Below the pieces are notes generated by a model, which worked only from the letters and a program-made list of their open reading frames with translations, was not told the DNA's origin and ran no database searches. DNA of 14,571 bases from JBLHLB01 sp047618505 (GTDB lineage: Bacteria > Planctomycetota > UBA1135 > GCA-002686595), in assembly GCA_047618505.1 (NCBI GenBank), contig JBLHLB010000069.1:1-14571 (forward strand), in the 5' to 3' direction. Every line of letters starts with the position of its first letter. The first letter of the stretch is position 1. Below are positions 1 through 8,400 of this stretch, piece after piece. Made by a program: the position numbers and the translations under genes.

Positions 1-1
1 C

Positions 2-3000
2 CGCAACCTGGTTCTGGTCGGGCAGATTGTGTGCGCATTGGCGGGTCTGTTGCTGCTGGTCGGCATGGTTCGCCTTCCCAAGCAGGTCAACCTTCTGGGT
101 TCCCTGGCCCTGCTCGTTCCGATTGGCGTGGGCTTCTTCTGGACCGCCCAGAGCAACGGCTACCTCCTGCCTAAATTGGCGACGACTCAGATCGCGGAGC
201 TTGAGCGCCTGAACGCGTCGGAGTCGGTGCACCTGAATCTGACTCCGCGCTTCAAGCGCCTAGGGCAGTCGGCCATGAACCTGCGACTGCCGAGCGCCGG
301 TGGAGCCAAGTATTTCACCGACAGCGTGCGCGTTGTGGACCTGAAGGCGCGCGTGGACCAGCCGGAGACTGTGCTCGAGAACTTCGGTGCCCAGGTCTAC
401 CAATGGGAGGTGCAGGACTCCTCCGAGGAAAGCATGGTGGCTCGCGGAGACCTCGATCTCATGCGCCCGCTGCTTGAGGTGGTCGACTACTTCGAGAACA
501 CGAAGTTCGGGTTCGTTGAAGGCGACTTCTTGGGCGCTGAAGAGGACGGTTTCGACTACTCCCAGTGGCGCGTTGAGGGCTACTTCAAGGGCGTTGCCAG
601 GCTCACCTCCGGTGAACTCGCGAAGGTCAAGGGCAAGCTCTACACGACCTGGCAGCTCAGCGCAGAATCTGATCCGGCGAACAGCGAGCATCTGAATGAT
701 GCCGATCGCTGGTTCATTTCCGAATTCCACTTCTCCTCTTTCGAGGTGATGACCTCGCCCTTCGCCTACTTCCGCGAGGTTCTGGATGATGTGATTGAGG
801 ACGAGGAAGCCCTTGCGGAGGCGCGCAGTAACCACGTGCGTCGCCGGCTTGAGCTCATGCTCGCCGATTACCTTGTGGATGATTCGAAGTGGCCCGTTCC
901 GAACCCGCACTGGGATTATCGCGGTGCCTGGATCATGCCGTCCGTCAGTGTTGTCGACGTCGATGGCGATGGTTGGGACGATTTCTATGCCCTTGAACAA
1001 GAGGGTGATCCGCAGTTCTTCCGCAATCAGGGCGACGGCACCTTTGTGGATGAGACTGACCTGCGTGGACTGCGCATCCAGGGTCCCAGCGAGTGGGGCA
1101 GCACAACCAACGCCGCCCTATTCGCCGACTTCGACAACGATGGGGACCCTGACCTTTTCCTGGCCCGCAGCCTTGAGCCCAGCCGTTACCTCCTGAACGA
1201 GAACGGCGTCTTCAGCGATGCTACAGACCACATTCCCGGTGGCGACGTCTACTGGGGTTCGACGGCTTCGGCCAGTGACTACGACCGCGATGGAGAGCTG
1301 GACCTCTACATCGGAACCTACGCCGCCCAGGCGGTCGCGAAGGAATACAACCGCATCGTCAAGGGTGTCATTGAGAAGGGAGCGCTCCTGGCGGAGTACC
1401 TTCCGGCCGACCAGGCTGAGACGCTTTACCACATGGCTTTCGAGTCGATGGAGCACTCCATCCGTGATCGCGTTGGTCCCCCGAACCGACTCATGGACAA
1501 CACCGCCGGTCGTTTCACGGCGGTAGAGGACACGCCCCTGACTCTGTACCGGAACACCTTTCAGGCGACCTGGGGTGATATAGACATCGACGGGAACCCG
1601 GACCTCTACGCGGCCAACGACTTCGCCCTCAACAACATGTTTCGCAACATGGGGAATGGCACGTTTGTCGACGTGACCAACGGGACGGAGTCCGGTGATG
1701 TTGGCTTCGGCATGGGCGTCTCCATCGGGGACTTTGATGCGGATGGAGACCAGGATCTCATTGTCTCCAACATGTACAGCAAGGCCGGTAGCCGCATCAT
1801 CCCGCGGGTGACCGGAATCGACCGCCGCTTCCTAGGAATGGCTTCGGGCAACTCGCTCTTCGCTTGGGAGGATGGAAAATTCGTAAAGTCGTCCTCTAAG
1901 GACGACTCGAAGATGAGAGTCGAGATCGGAGGGTGGTCCTGGGGCAGCCAGTTCCTTGACGTCGACAACGACGGTTGGCTCGACATCTACACCCTGAATG
2001 GATTCTACTCAGCGCCAAAGTTCTTTAGAGATGGCGTCGACTTGTGAAGTGAGTTCTGGCGCACGGTCGTGCGCTCGGACAACAACGTCAAGCAACTCAA
2101 GGACGAAGGCGGGAGCCTTGGGAGCTTTGGAGAAACCACTCCGCGTAACTCCTTTAGTGGCGGCGAACGAGACAACCTGTTTGTGAGCAACGCTGGCGAG
2201 CAGTTCTTTGACATCGCGGCTGTCTCGGGTCTCGACGATCCCGGCGACGGACGCACCAGCGCCCTCCTAGACTTCGATCGAGACGGCTGGCAGGACTTGC
2301 TCGTGGCGAGCGCCACGGAGCCCTCGATCCAGCTCTACCAGAACCGCCTGGGGGAGCTTCCGCGCAACCAGGATCGTGCTGGGCAGAATGGAAGTGGGCA
2401 CTTCCTGGCCTTCCGCTTCATCGGCGGCAACCGCCCCGGCGCGGTCAGCCCGGAATGGAGCAATCGCAACGGAGTCGGCGCGATCCTGCGCGTGACCGTT
2501 GGAGATCGCATCCTGCTGCGCGAAGTGCGCCGCGGTGATGGCCGAGCGGCGACGAACTCCGCCACGATCTTGGTTGGGCTTGGAACAGCGGCGAGCGCTG
2601 ATCGGGTCGAGCTGACCTGGCCCTCCGGTCGCATCCAGGAGCTCACTGGCGTCGAGTCGGGGGCCCTGGTTAGCTTCCACGAAAATTCCGCTGAGATCGG
2701 AGGCGAGGCTGCGCTGCTTGAGCCCTACGTCAAGGATGCTCCCGTGGACCCGAAGCTCGGCGGTGTTAGTCAGGGGAGTCTGACTCTCTCTGTTCCCAGC
2801 GGTGCCGACGAAGTGCCCAAGTTGAACCTGATGATCGCCATGTTCACGACCTGCGCCTCTTGCAAGTCGCAGATGCCCAGCGTGGAACTTCTGCGCGAGC
2901 AGCTCTCCGACGAGGGCGTCGCGATCTGGGGCATACCCGTCAAGCTTGAGGAGACGGCCGAGGAACTTCAGGCCTATGAGGACAAGTATCACCCGAGCTA

Positions 3001-3178
3001 CGATGTGCTGGTGGACTTGCCTATGGAAGAGCGCGAGCGCGTCAAGGATTTGATCGTAGAGACCTGGAGCGATCTTGTGACTCCCTCGACGATCGTGACG
3101 AATGCCGAAGGTCAGATCCTGGGTGTAATTCAGGGCGTGCCCACGCTCTCCGAGATCCGCAGACTCCTTCCCGATTAA
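2..3178 (+). CDS. FG-GAP/VCBS repeat, ASPIC-UnbV protein with C-terminal thioredoxin-like domain; probable selenoprotein with in-frame TGA; 5' partial
   Basis: The frame is open from the left edge, so the true start lies outside. Numbering codons from base 2, it has 1058 residues. Residues 3-24 and 30-48 look like two membrane segments. Residues 50-310 are not recognised. Calcium-loop FG-GAP repeats of the DxDxDGxxD type occur near 319 (VDVDGDGWDD), 377, 427, 526, 577, 653 and 757, as in a beta-propeller. An ASPIC/UnbV domain spans about 810-895 (VGAILRV, VELTWPSGRIQEL). A TlpA/thioredoxin-like domain spans about 935-1058, with C951-A-S-C954 and a later VTPST segment that probably carries the cis-proline. 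Codon 682 is TGA. Propeller and ASPIC sequence continue in the same frame after it, and no ribosome site precedes the GTG at 2069, so two separate genes (ending 2047, starting 2069) are unlikely. The protein is probably membrane-anchored and extracytoplasmic. Its function is unknown. A nonsense mutation or base-call error remains possible. Confidence 0.8.
2045..2047 (+). other. In-frame TGA, candidate selenocysteine codon
   Basis: The codon sits in the motif VDL-(TGA)-SEFWR, between the sixth and seventh visible FG-GAP repeats. The frame runs unbroken for more than 2 kb before and 1.1 kb after it. TGA is a normal stop elsewhere in the window (the esterase gene ends with TGA at 6400-6402), so a code in which TGA is always sense is not supported. 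With the stem-loop directly downstream, selenocysteine insertion is the best explanation. A disabling mutation or sequence error is the main alternative. Confidence 0.6.
2053..2080 (+). promoter_or_regulatory. SECIS-like stem-loop just downstream of the in-frame TGA
   Basis: Bases 2059-2064 (GCGCAC) pair perfectly with 2069-2074 (GTGCGC) around the tetraloop GGTC (2065-2068). The stem extends downward through a G-U pair (2058/2075), one T-C mismatch (2057/2076) and four more pairs (2053-2056 with 2077-2080). The loop begins 17 nt after the TGA. In E. coli fdhF the loop is also GGUC and starts about 18 nt after its UGA. Known bacterial SECIS elements have a G within the first two loop bases and roughly 16-37 nt between UGA and loop, and both hold here. 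The upper-stem bulged U that E. coli SelB contacts is absent; the nearest unpaired U is 2057, lower in the stem. The hairpin also encodes EFWRTVVRSD, so it lies inside coding sequence as bacterial SECIS elements do. Confidence 0.62.
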
Positions 3179-3265
3179 GGAGTCGAGGTCGCCATCTCAA
3201 CTTAGGTCCTTAGACCGGGAATGGCTGCCGTGTTCGCGGTCAGAGAGCCGAAGCAGGGACTGGAC

Positions 3266-3288
3266 TCTGCCCCTAAATCGGGGGCAGA
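3266..3288. repeat. Hairpin downstream of the FG-GAP gene
   Basis: TCTGCCCC (3266-3273) pairs with GGGGCAGA (3281-3288), leaving a 7-base loop. It lies about 88 bases after the stop at 3178. No T-run follows, so it is at best a weak terminator or an mRNA 3'-end stabiliser. Confidence 0.35.
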
Positions 3289-3334
3289 ATTGCCATACCT
3301 TCCCGCCGCGAATCAGCCACTTGGGTCAAGTGCA

Positions 3335-3595
3335 GTGAAGCGAAGAGTCTTGCTTCTCGGAGCGAGCCGATCGATCGGGCCGGCGACGGGGATCAAGCGG
3401 GTGTCCATGAGATTCGAAGTCGCGCCGAACTAACGCTCGAAGCATTGGGCGCCCAGGGAGACCTTGGGCACGATCGAATCCGCCGGCAGAAGCGCCCATG
3501 CCGTGCCCTTCGATGTGCCGGATCGGCCGAAGACGCGCGAGGTGATCGCCGCAGTCCGGATCTTCCGGTGGAGCCTCGACGGGGAGTGTCGCTAG
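3335..3595 (+). pseudogene. Decayed remnant of a short-chain dehydrogenase/reductase N-terminus
   Basis: Three consecutive pieces resemble the first ~70 residues of an SDR-family oxidoreductase but lie in different frames. From GTG 3335 the frame reads VKRRVLLLGASRSIG, like the Rossmann TGASRGIG motif (GASRSIG at 3359-3379), and stops at 3431-3433. A +1-shifted frame near 3409-3450 reads IRSRAELTLEALGAQG. The original frame then gives TIESAGRSAHAVPFDVPDRP and TREVIAA (3470-3553), typical of the region ending in the conserved acidic residue of beta-4. After that the similarity ends, with TAG at 3593-3595. The NAG and YxxxK catalytic motifs are missing. The order of pieces matches an SDR, so chance similarity seems less likely, but each piece is short. 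Confidence 0.42.
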
Positions 3596-3688
3596 GGGCG
3601 GTATTGAAAGCTACTCGGTTCCAAGCCGCCGTGCAGGTGTTTCAGTGCTCCCCTATTTGGCCTCTAAAGAGACTCGTCCTCGCACAAG

Positions 3689-5524
3689 CTAGGCGCGCGA
3701 GTCCGAGGTTCGAATTCGACCCCAGGTTCGCATCAGGACAATGCCCAGAATCAGAGTCGGCACAGTGAAGAGAATCGCCTGGAGCGTGCGCCCGTAGATC
3801 CAAGAACCCGTGGCGAAAATCGCGCCATAGACGGTGAAGCAACCCATCAAGGTGCACAGGATTCCAAGGGGCACATCCCAGGGATCATTGCCGTCATCGA
3901 GCTCGATTCCATCGCGCTGCGCCTCTTCACGCACTACTTTCCAGCCGGGTCCCCCTGGCTTTACGGTGGTGTAGAACCGGCGCAGGGTTTCGGGTGACGT
4001 CGGCTGCGTGAAGAAGCAGGCCAACACCCAGGAGCAGGTCGTGATCGCAACGGGAATGATTGTCCCCGCCAGGTTCCACCAAACTTTGTCCTCGGGGCTG
4101 ACGTCTGCCGGAATCCAATCCACATAGACAAAGGTGAAGAAGGTCGCCACGATCAGGGAAACCGTCATGGCCACGATCTCGGTGACGGCGTTGATGCGCC
4201 ACCAGAACCAGCGCAGGATGTAGATCGCACCGGTGCCCGCGCCCAGGAGCAGAAGGTACTTGAAGGCCTGCTCTGCGTCAGTGAGAACGAGCCCCATGAG
4301 GCTTCCCAGCCCTAGGGTGACCGCCGTGGCGATACGTCCGGCCCAAACCAATTCGCGCTCCGTCGCCTCCGGCTTGAGGAAGCGCTTGTAGAGATCGTTC
4401 ACCAGGTACGAGGCCCCCAGATTCACCTGGGTCGACATGGTCGACATGAAGGCGCCGATCAAGGAAGCGGCAACCAATCCCAGCAGACCATTGGGCAGCA
4501 GCGTGAGCATGGCTGGGTAGGCGATGTCATGCTGAATAATGGAGGGATCCACGTCCGGGAAGGCTGTTCGAATGGAATCCAACGTGGGGAACACCACCAG
4601 AGAAGCAAGGGCGATCATGATCCACGGCCAAGGGCGCAGCGCGTAGTGGGCTACGTTGAAGAACAGGGATGCGCCCATGGCATTGCGCTCATCCTTAGCG
4701 GAGAACATGCGCTGGGCTATATAGCCACCACCACCGGGTTCCGAGCCAGGGTAGTAGGAAGCCCACCATTGCACCGCCAGGGGGACCAGCAGCAGTGGCA
4801 CCCATTGGCTGGGGTCGGCGAAGGAGGGCAGCATGTCCATGCGCTCGATAACCGAGGTGTTGGAGAGGAGCGCGTCCAGACCGCCAACTCGCTCGTGGTT
4901 CACCAGAAAAATCGCGGCCCAGATCGAACCGATCATGGCCAGAATGAACTGCACGAAATCCGTCAGGATCACGCCGCGCAGTCCACCCAGGGAGCTATAG
5001 ATCAGAACCACGGCAGAAGATCCCAGGAGCATCGGGATCGCTCCGATTCCCAGCACGATTTCACCGAACTTGATGGCCGCCAGGCTAACGGCGCCCATGA
5101 CAAGGACGTTGAAGATCAGCCCCAGGTAGAGGGCGCGAAAGCCACGTAGGAAGGCAGCGGCTCGTCCACTGTAGCGCAGCTCATAGAACTCCACATCGGT
5201 CATCACATTGGCCCGTCGCCACAATTTGGCATACACAAAAACCGTCAACATTCCCGACAGGAGGAAGGCCCACCAGGCCCAGTTTCCGGCGACACCGTTG
5301 TTGCGCACGAGACCGGTGACCAGGTTCGGCGTGTCGATGGCGAAGGTCGTTGCGACCATCGAGACGCCGAGCAGCCACCAGGGCATGTCGCGTCCGGACA
5401 GGAAGAATTCGGCTGACGTCTTCCCCGCCCGGCGTGAAGTCCACAGGCCGACCAGGAGTGTGATTCCAAAGAATACGGCGATGAAGGCCCAGTCAAGTCG
5501 GTTGAGCAATGCGCTTGCAAGCAT
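3689..5524 (-). CDS. Sodium:solute symporter (SSS/SSF family)
   Basis: 611 residues with many hydrophobic segments, typical of cation-coupled symporters of the SSS family (TC 2.A.21; the SglT, PutP and NanT-like group with the LeuT fold). Visible family landmarks are the first helix at residues 13-28, GRDMPWWLLGVSMVATTFA at 44-62, the conserved stretch YSSLGGLRGVILTDFVQF at 176-193, GGGGYIAQRMFSAKDER at 264-280, and MSTMSTQVNLGASYLVNDLY at 360-379. The last corresponds to the TM8 region whose Ser/Thr residues bind sodium in vSGLT. The substrate cannot be deduced; sugars, sugar acids, amino acids or sialic acid are all possible. It is the last gene of the minus-strand cluster, 78 bases after the CutC-family gene, with a hairpin in the gap. 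The ATG at 5522-5524 fits the family N-terminus, although no clear Shine-Dalgarno site precedes it. Stop is TAG. Confidence 0.9.
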   Translation of the reverse strand: MLASALLNRLDWAFIAVFFGITLLVGLWTSRRAGKTSAEFFLSGRDMPWWLLGVSMVATTFAIDTPNLVTGLVRNNGVAGNWAWWAFLLSGMLTVFVYAKLWRRANVMTDVEFYELRYSGRAAAFLRGFRALYLGLIFNVLVMGAVSLAAIKFGEIVLGIGAIPMLLGSSAVVLIYSSLGGLRGVILTDFVQFILAMIGSIWAAIFLVNHERVGGLDALLSNTSVIERMDMLPSFADPSQWVPLLLVPLAVQWWASYYPGSEPGGGGYIAQRMFSAKDERNAMGASLFFNVAHYALRPWPWIMIALASLVVFPTLDSIRTAFPDVDPSIIQHDIAYPAMLTLLPNGLLGLVAASLIGAFMSTMSTQVNLGASYLVNDLYKRFLKPEATERELVWAGRIATAVTLGLGSLMGLVLTDAEQAFKYLLLLGAGTGAIYILRWFWWRINAVTEIVAMTVSLIVATFFTFVYVDWIPADVSPEDKVWWNLAGTIIPVAITTCSWVLACFFTQPTSPETLRRFYTTVKPGGPGWKVVREEAQRDGIELDDGNDPWDVPLGILCTLMGCFTVYGAIFATGSWIYGRTLQAILFTVPTLILGIVLMRTWGRIRTSDSRA

Positions 5525-5570
5525 GGTATTGCGCGGATCAGCGCCGATTGTGGGGGTGGGCCCGAGGATG

Positions 5571-5592
5571 ACCCCGGGGAGGATCCCGGGGT
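5571..5592. repeat. Perfect 8-bp GC-rich inverted repeat between the CutC-family and symporter genes
   Basis: ACCCCGGG (5571-5578) and CCCGGGGT (5585-5592) are exact inverted copies around a 6-base loop. On the minus strand the hairpin lies 10 bases after the CutC-family stop and about 46 bases before the symporter start. No U-run follows on that strand. It could be an attenuator, an RNA processing site or an mRNA stabiliser that sets different expression for the membrane transporter. It is not a canonical terminator. Confidence 0.45.
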
Positions 5593-5602
5593 GGTTTCTG
5601 CG

Positions 5603-6379
5603 CTACTTCTGCAGCGCGACCATGAGGTCACGCACGACTTGCATGTCCACGCCGTGACGCCGACTGGCGTGCGTGGGACCGAGTGGGACGGATTCGTTCA
5701 CGTGACGCGCTGGCGAGGGGTGTTCAGCGCTGGCGCTGGAGTGGACTTCGCGTACGGAAGTGGTCTCGACCAACTCCGCTACGTTTGCGGGCCGGACGCC
5801 GCCGCCGGCCATCACGAGGGGCTGCGCTGGTTCTCTCGCGCTGCTCATCGCAACTAGCTTCGCAATCAGCGCGCTCCCCTCTGGCGCTGAGGCGCGCTGG
5901 CCGCTGGTGAGCAGGCGATCAACGCCCAGCTCAGTGAGTACCGAGAAGGCCGCCAAGGGATCGCGAGTGTGATCGAAGGCGCGGTGGAAGGTGACCTCGA
6001 GAGGGCGGGCTGCGGCGATGAGCTTGCCCATGCGCGCACAATCGACATCGCCCTCGGGGGTGAGTGCTCCAATGACAACCCCAGCAGCACCGGCAGCGCG
6101 TGAGGCACGAACATCAGCACACATCAACTCAAGTTCCTCGTCGTCCAGTACAAAGTCGCCGCCCCGGGGTCGGATCAATACGTTGACGGGAACGGCGACC
6201 GCGGCGACAACAGCTTCCACCAATGTCGCCGGGGGCGTAAGCCCGCCATCATTCAGCCCCACGCACAACTCCAGACGGTGAGCTCCGCCGGCCTCCGCTG
6301 CACGGGCATCGGCCATGGACTGAACCACGATCTCCAAGAGTATCGGCGGCTCGGTGGGAGACGAATCCAAAGGGCTCAT
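5603..6379 (-). CDS. cutC: CutC family protein (copper homeostasis protein CutC homologue)
   Basis: 258 residues, close to the usual CutC length (about 250). Conserved blocks run through the TIM-barrel: LLEIVVQS (14-21), HRLELC (34-39), GGLTP (45-49), IRPRGGDF (69-76), TFHRAFD (130-136), LTSGQ (157-161), AGGGV (191-195) and EVHSSA (211-216). E. coli CutC was linked to copper tolerance, but that role has been disputed and the biochemical function of the family is unsettled. Here it sits 20 bases after the esterase gene and ahead of the symporter on the same strand, so it is probably co-transcribed with carbohydrate-related genes. This fits an enzyme role better than metal handling, though that is inference. 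ATG at 6377-6379 gives a short, non-conserved 10-residue lead before the barrel. Stop is TAG. Confidence 0.93.
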   Translation of the reverse strand: MSPLDSSPTEPPILLEIVVQSMADARAAEAGGAHRLELCVGLNDGGLTPPATLVEAVVAAVAVPVNVLIRPRGGDFVLDDEELELMCADVRASRAAGAAGVVIGALTPEGDVDCARMGKLIAAARPLEVTFHRAFDHTRDPLAAFSVLTELGVDRLLTSGQRASAPEGSALIAKLVAMSSAREPAQPLVMAGGGVRPANVAELVETTSVREVHSSASAEHPSPARHVNESVPLGPTHASRRHGVDMQVVRDLMVALQK

Positions 6380-6399
6380 GGGAGCATCATGCCCGCCCC

Positions 6400-8400
6400 T
6401 CAGTTGTCGCTCCAGTCGTCCGTACGGAAAGAAGATGCGGGCAGGCCGCCAGCGTCGAAGAAGTTCGGCTGATCGGCATCGCCCCAGGCGAAGCGCGCGG
6501 CAACGGGGGCAGCCACCTGGGGACTGCTGACCAGGAGCGACGACCCGTCGATGCTAGCCTCGGCTGGATGGAACACGTGATCTGCGCCGGCGATCTGGAA
6601 GTGCGTCAATGCTCCACCCTTGGCGACTAGACCTTCCTCGGCGTAATCAAATTCGATGCGTAGTCTGGAACCCTCAATGCTCACGGATCGATAGAGGGGG
6701 CCCGAAACATCGAGCTCCGTTTCCCCGTAACAAAACGCCCGTGCCCAAAGCGCCAAGCGCTGCCCCACATCCCACTTGTTGAGGGGGTGAATGTTCCCGG
6801 GGTTTCCAATGTCCATGGTCGAGGCCATGCCGGTGCGAGGTACCTCTAGAGTTTTGCGCTGGGCATCCCGAAGGAGGGCCGCATCTCCGCCACTGCTGCC
6901 ATAACGATAGGGAGCGATTTGCACAAAAAGGAACGGCAGCTCGGCCTGTCCAAAGAACCCACGCCAATCGCGAATCATGGCGGGGAACAGGCGCTCGTAT
7001 TGACTCGAGCGCATGAGATTCGATTCGCCTTGATACCAGATGACGCCGGCTAGGCCGTAGCCGCGCAGGGGCGAGATCATGCCATTGAAGAGAGCGGTGG
7101 GGTGGTTGGGGCCAAACCAGGTACGACGCGGCCAACTGCCTAGCTCCTCGACCTTGGCACCGGTCGAATAGGACCAGGAACCATCCAGGGCGATTTTGTC
7201 CGCGCCCGAGTCGTTCTTGAGGCCCAGGCCCAGCTCCCCATTCAAGCCCGTCATTCCACCGGCGCCGGCCGTGTCCACAACGCGAATGGCAATCGTGTGG
7301 CTGCCGGCGCTCGTGCGGGATGCTGGCACCGTATAGCGCCGCGGTGTTTGCCATTGTCCGTCGATTTCCAATCCACCAACGCGCTCTCCGTCCCACCAAG
7401 TCGTGTCCATGTCGTCGATGGCTCCCAATTCGAGCATCAGTTCTTGGCCAGCCCATTCCCTAGGAATCACGACTTCCCGCCTGAACCAAACGACGCCGTC
7501 GAAGGAGAGACCTTGGTCTTCCCACGTGCCGGGGAGTTCCATGGTGCGCCACGCGCTTGTATCGGTTGCTTTGGCATTCCAATTTTCTCGCGAGCCTTCG
7601 TCGACGGCGGCGAGGTTGCTCCACCATTTCTCCTGCAGCGTCTGCATAGACTCTTCGTCAGAATCTCCTGTGCTTGCGGCTTGAATGCGATTCAAGCTCG
7701 CGTCAAATTCCGGAAATCCCGCCCGTAGGGAGGCTTCGGAGGTCCAGGACTCAGCGACGGTTCCGCCCCATTCGGCGGAGATGATTCCGATGGGAACATG
7801 AAGCCTCTGCTGCAGGTCGTCGGCGAAGTAGTAGGCCACCGCCGACATACCCGGCCAGGTCGAGGGGTTGATCGATTGCCAATTGCCCCCCAGGCTTGTT
7901 TCCGCTGTCATCGAAATCCGGTTGGGGACATCGAAGTAGCGCAGGCGCGGCTGGTTGATGTTGGCGCGCTGCTCTTCAAAGTCCGCCAGACCAGACGCTA
8001 CCCCCGCAATCTTCCACTCCATGTTGGATTGACCCGAGGCGAGCCAAACTTCGCCGATGAGAACGTCAGTGACCTGGATTGCTTGAGCGTCCATGCCGAA
8101 TTCAATCGTGTGTGGTCCGCCGGCTGTTGGCGTCGCCAGCTTCAAGCGCCAGGAGCCATTGCCCTCGACGAAAGCGCGCGTGGGACCCGTCGACCAGGAA
8201 GGCGTGACCAGTACTTGGGCACCTGGGCGGCCCGTTCCCCAGACCGATGCGACCGAGTTCCGTTGGAGAACCATGCCGTCGGAGACGAGGGCTGAGAGTG
8301 TTAGTGTCTGGGGCTCTCCCTGGGCAGCAACTTGGGCGCCAAGGGGAAGGAAGGTCGCGAAGAACAGTAGCGCTACGGCGCGGAGGGAGAGTTGTTTCAT
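6400..8400 (-). CDS. Secreted sialate O-acetylesterase-like enzyme (SGNH-type, SASA domain)
   Basis: 666 residues from ATG 8398-8400, which begins a clear signal peptide (MKQLSLRAVALLFFATFLPL, then AQVAAQ, cleavage near 27). An N-terminal beta-domain follows (30-110; LSALVSDGMVLQR is typical). The catalytic core has G-Q-S125-N-M, the nucleophile block. A jelly-roll insertion (about 285-400, WFRREVVIPREWAGQELML) resembles glycosidase sugar-binding domains. The core resumes with WYQGESN (455-461) and DIGNPGNIHPLNKWDVGQRLALWA, in which H538 is the likely catalytic histidine. The family removes O-acetyl groups from sialic acids or from plant and algal polysaccharides, and Planctomycetota have many copies. 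The true substrate is unknown. The frame runs open to 9105, but that extension lies antisense to the oxidoreductase gene and lacks family sequence, so it is rejected. First gene of the minus-strand cluster; stop is TGA. Confidence 0.9.
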   Translation of the reverse strand: MKQLSLRAVALLFFATFLPLGAQVAAQGEPQTLTLSALVSDGMVLQRNSVASVWGTGRPGAQVLVTPSWSTGPTRAFVEGNGSWRLKLATPTAGGPHTIEFGMDAQAIQVTDVLIGEVWLASGQSNMEWKIAGVASGLADFEEQRANINQPRLRYFDVPNRISMTAETSLGGNWQSINPSTWPGMSAVAYYFADDLQQRLHVPIGIISAEWGGTVAESWTSEASLRAGFPEFDASLNRIQAASTGDSDEESMQTLQEKWWSNLAAVDEGSRENWNAKATDTSAWRTMELPGTWEDQGLSFDGVVWFRREVVIPREWAGQELMLELGAIDDMDTTWWDGERVGGLEIDGQWQTPRRYTVPASRTSAGSHTIAIRVVDTAGAGGMTGLNGELGLGLKNDSGADKIALDGSWSYSTGAKVEELGSWPRRTWFGPNHPTALFNGMISPLRGYGLAGVIWYQGESNLMRSSQYERLFPAMIRDWRGFFGQAELPFLFVQIAPYRYGSSGGDAALLRDAQRKTLEVPRTGMASTMDIGNPGNIHPLNKWDVGQRLALWARAFCYGETELDVSGPLYRSVSIEGSRLRIEFDYAEEGLVAKGGALTHFQIAGADHVFHPAEASIDGSSLLVSSPQVAAPVAARFAWGDADQPNFFDAGGLPASSFRTDDWSDN

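Noticed and set aside
2045..2047. TGA as a generally reassigned sense codon (an alternative genetic code)
   Set aside because: TGA ends the esterase gene at the expected family length, and reading through it meets a second TGA after seven codons. The GC-rich planctomycete-like gene set also does not fit lineages known to recode TGA.
2069..3178. A separate gene starting at GTG 2069 with its own ASPIC and thioredoxin-like domains
   Set aside because: No ribosome site precedes it. Its start would fall in the 3' arm of the hairpin, and the frame and propeller repeats are continuous with the upstream part.
3707..3718. T-loop-like sequence GGTTCGAATTCG suggesting a tRNA
   Set aside because: The flanking bases do not form a T-stem, there is no cloverleaf, and the site encodes the C-terminus of the symporter.
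6400..6402. The esterase TGA as a second selenocysteine codon
   Set aside because: No G-loop hairpin follows, the protein is complete at this point, and another stop follows almost at once.
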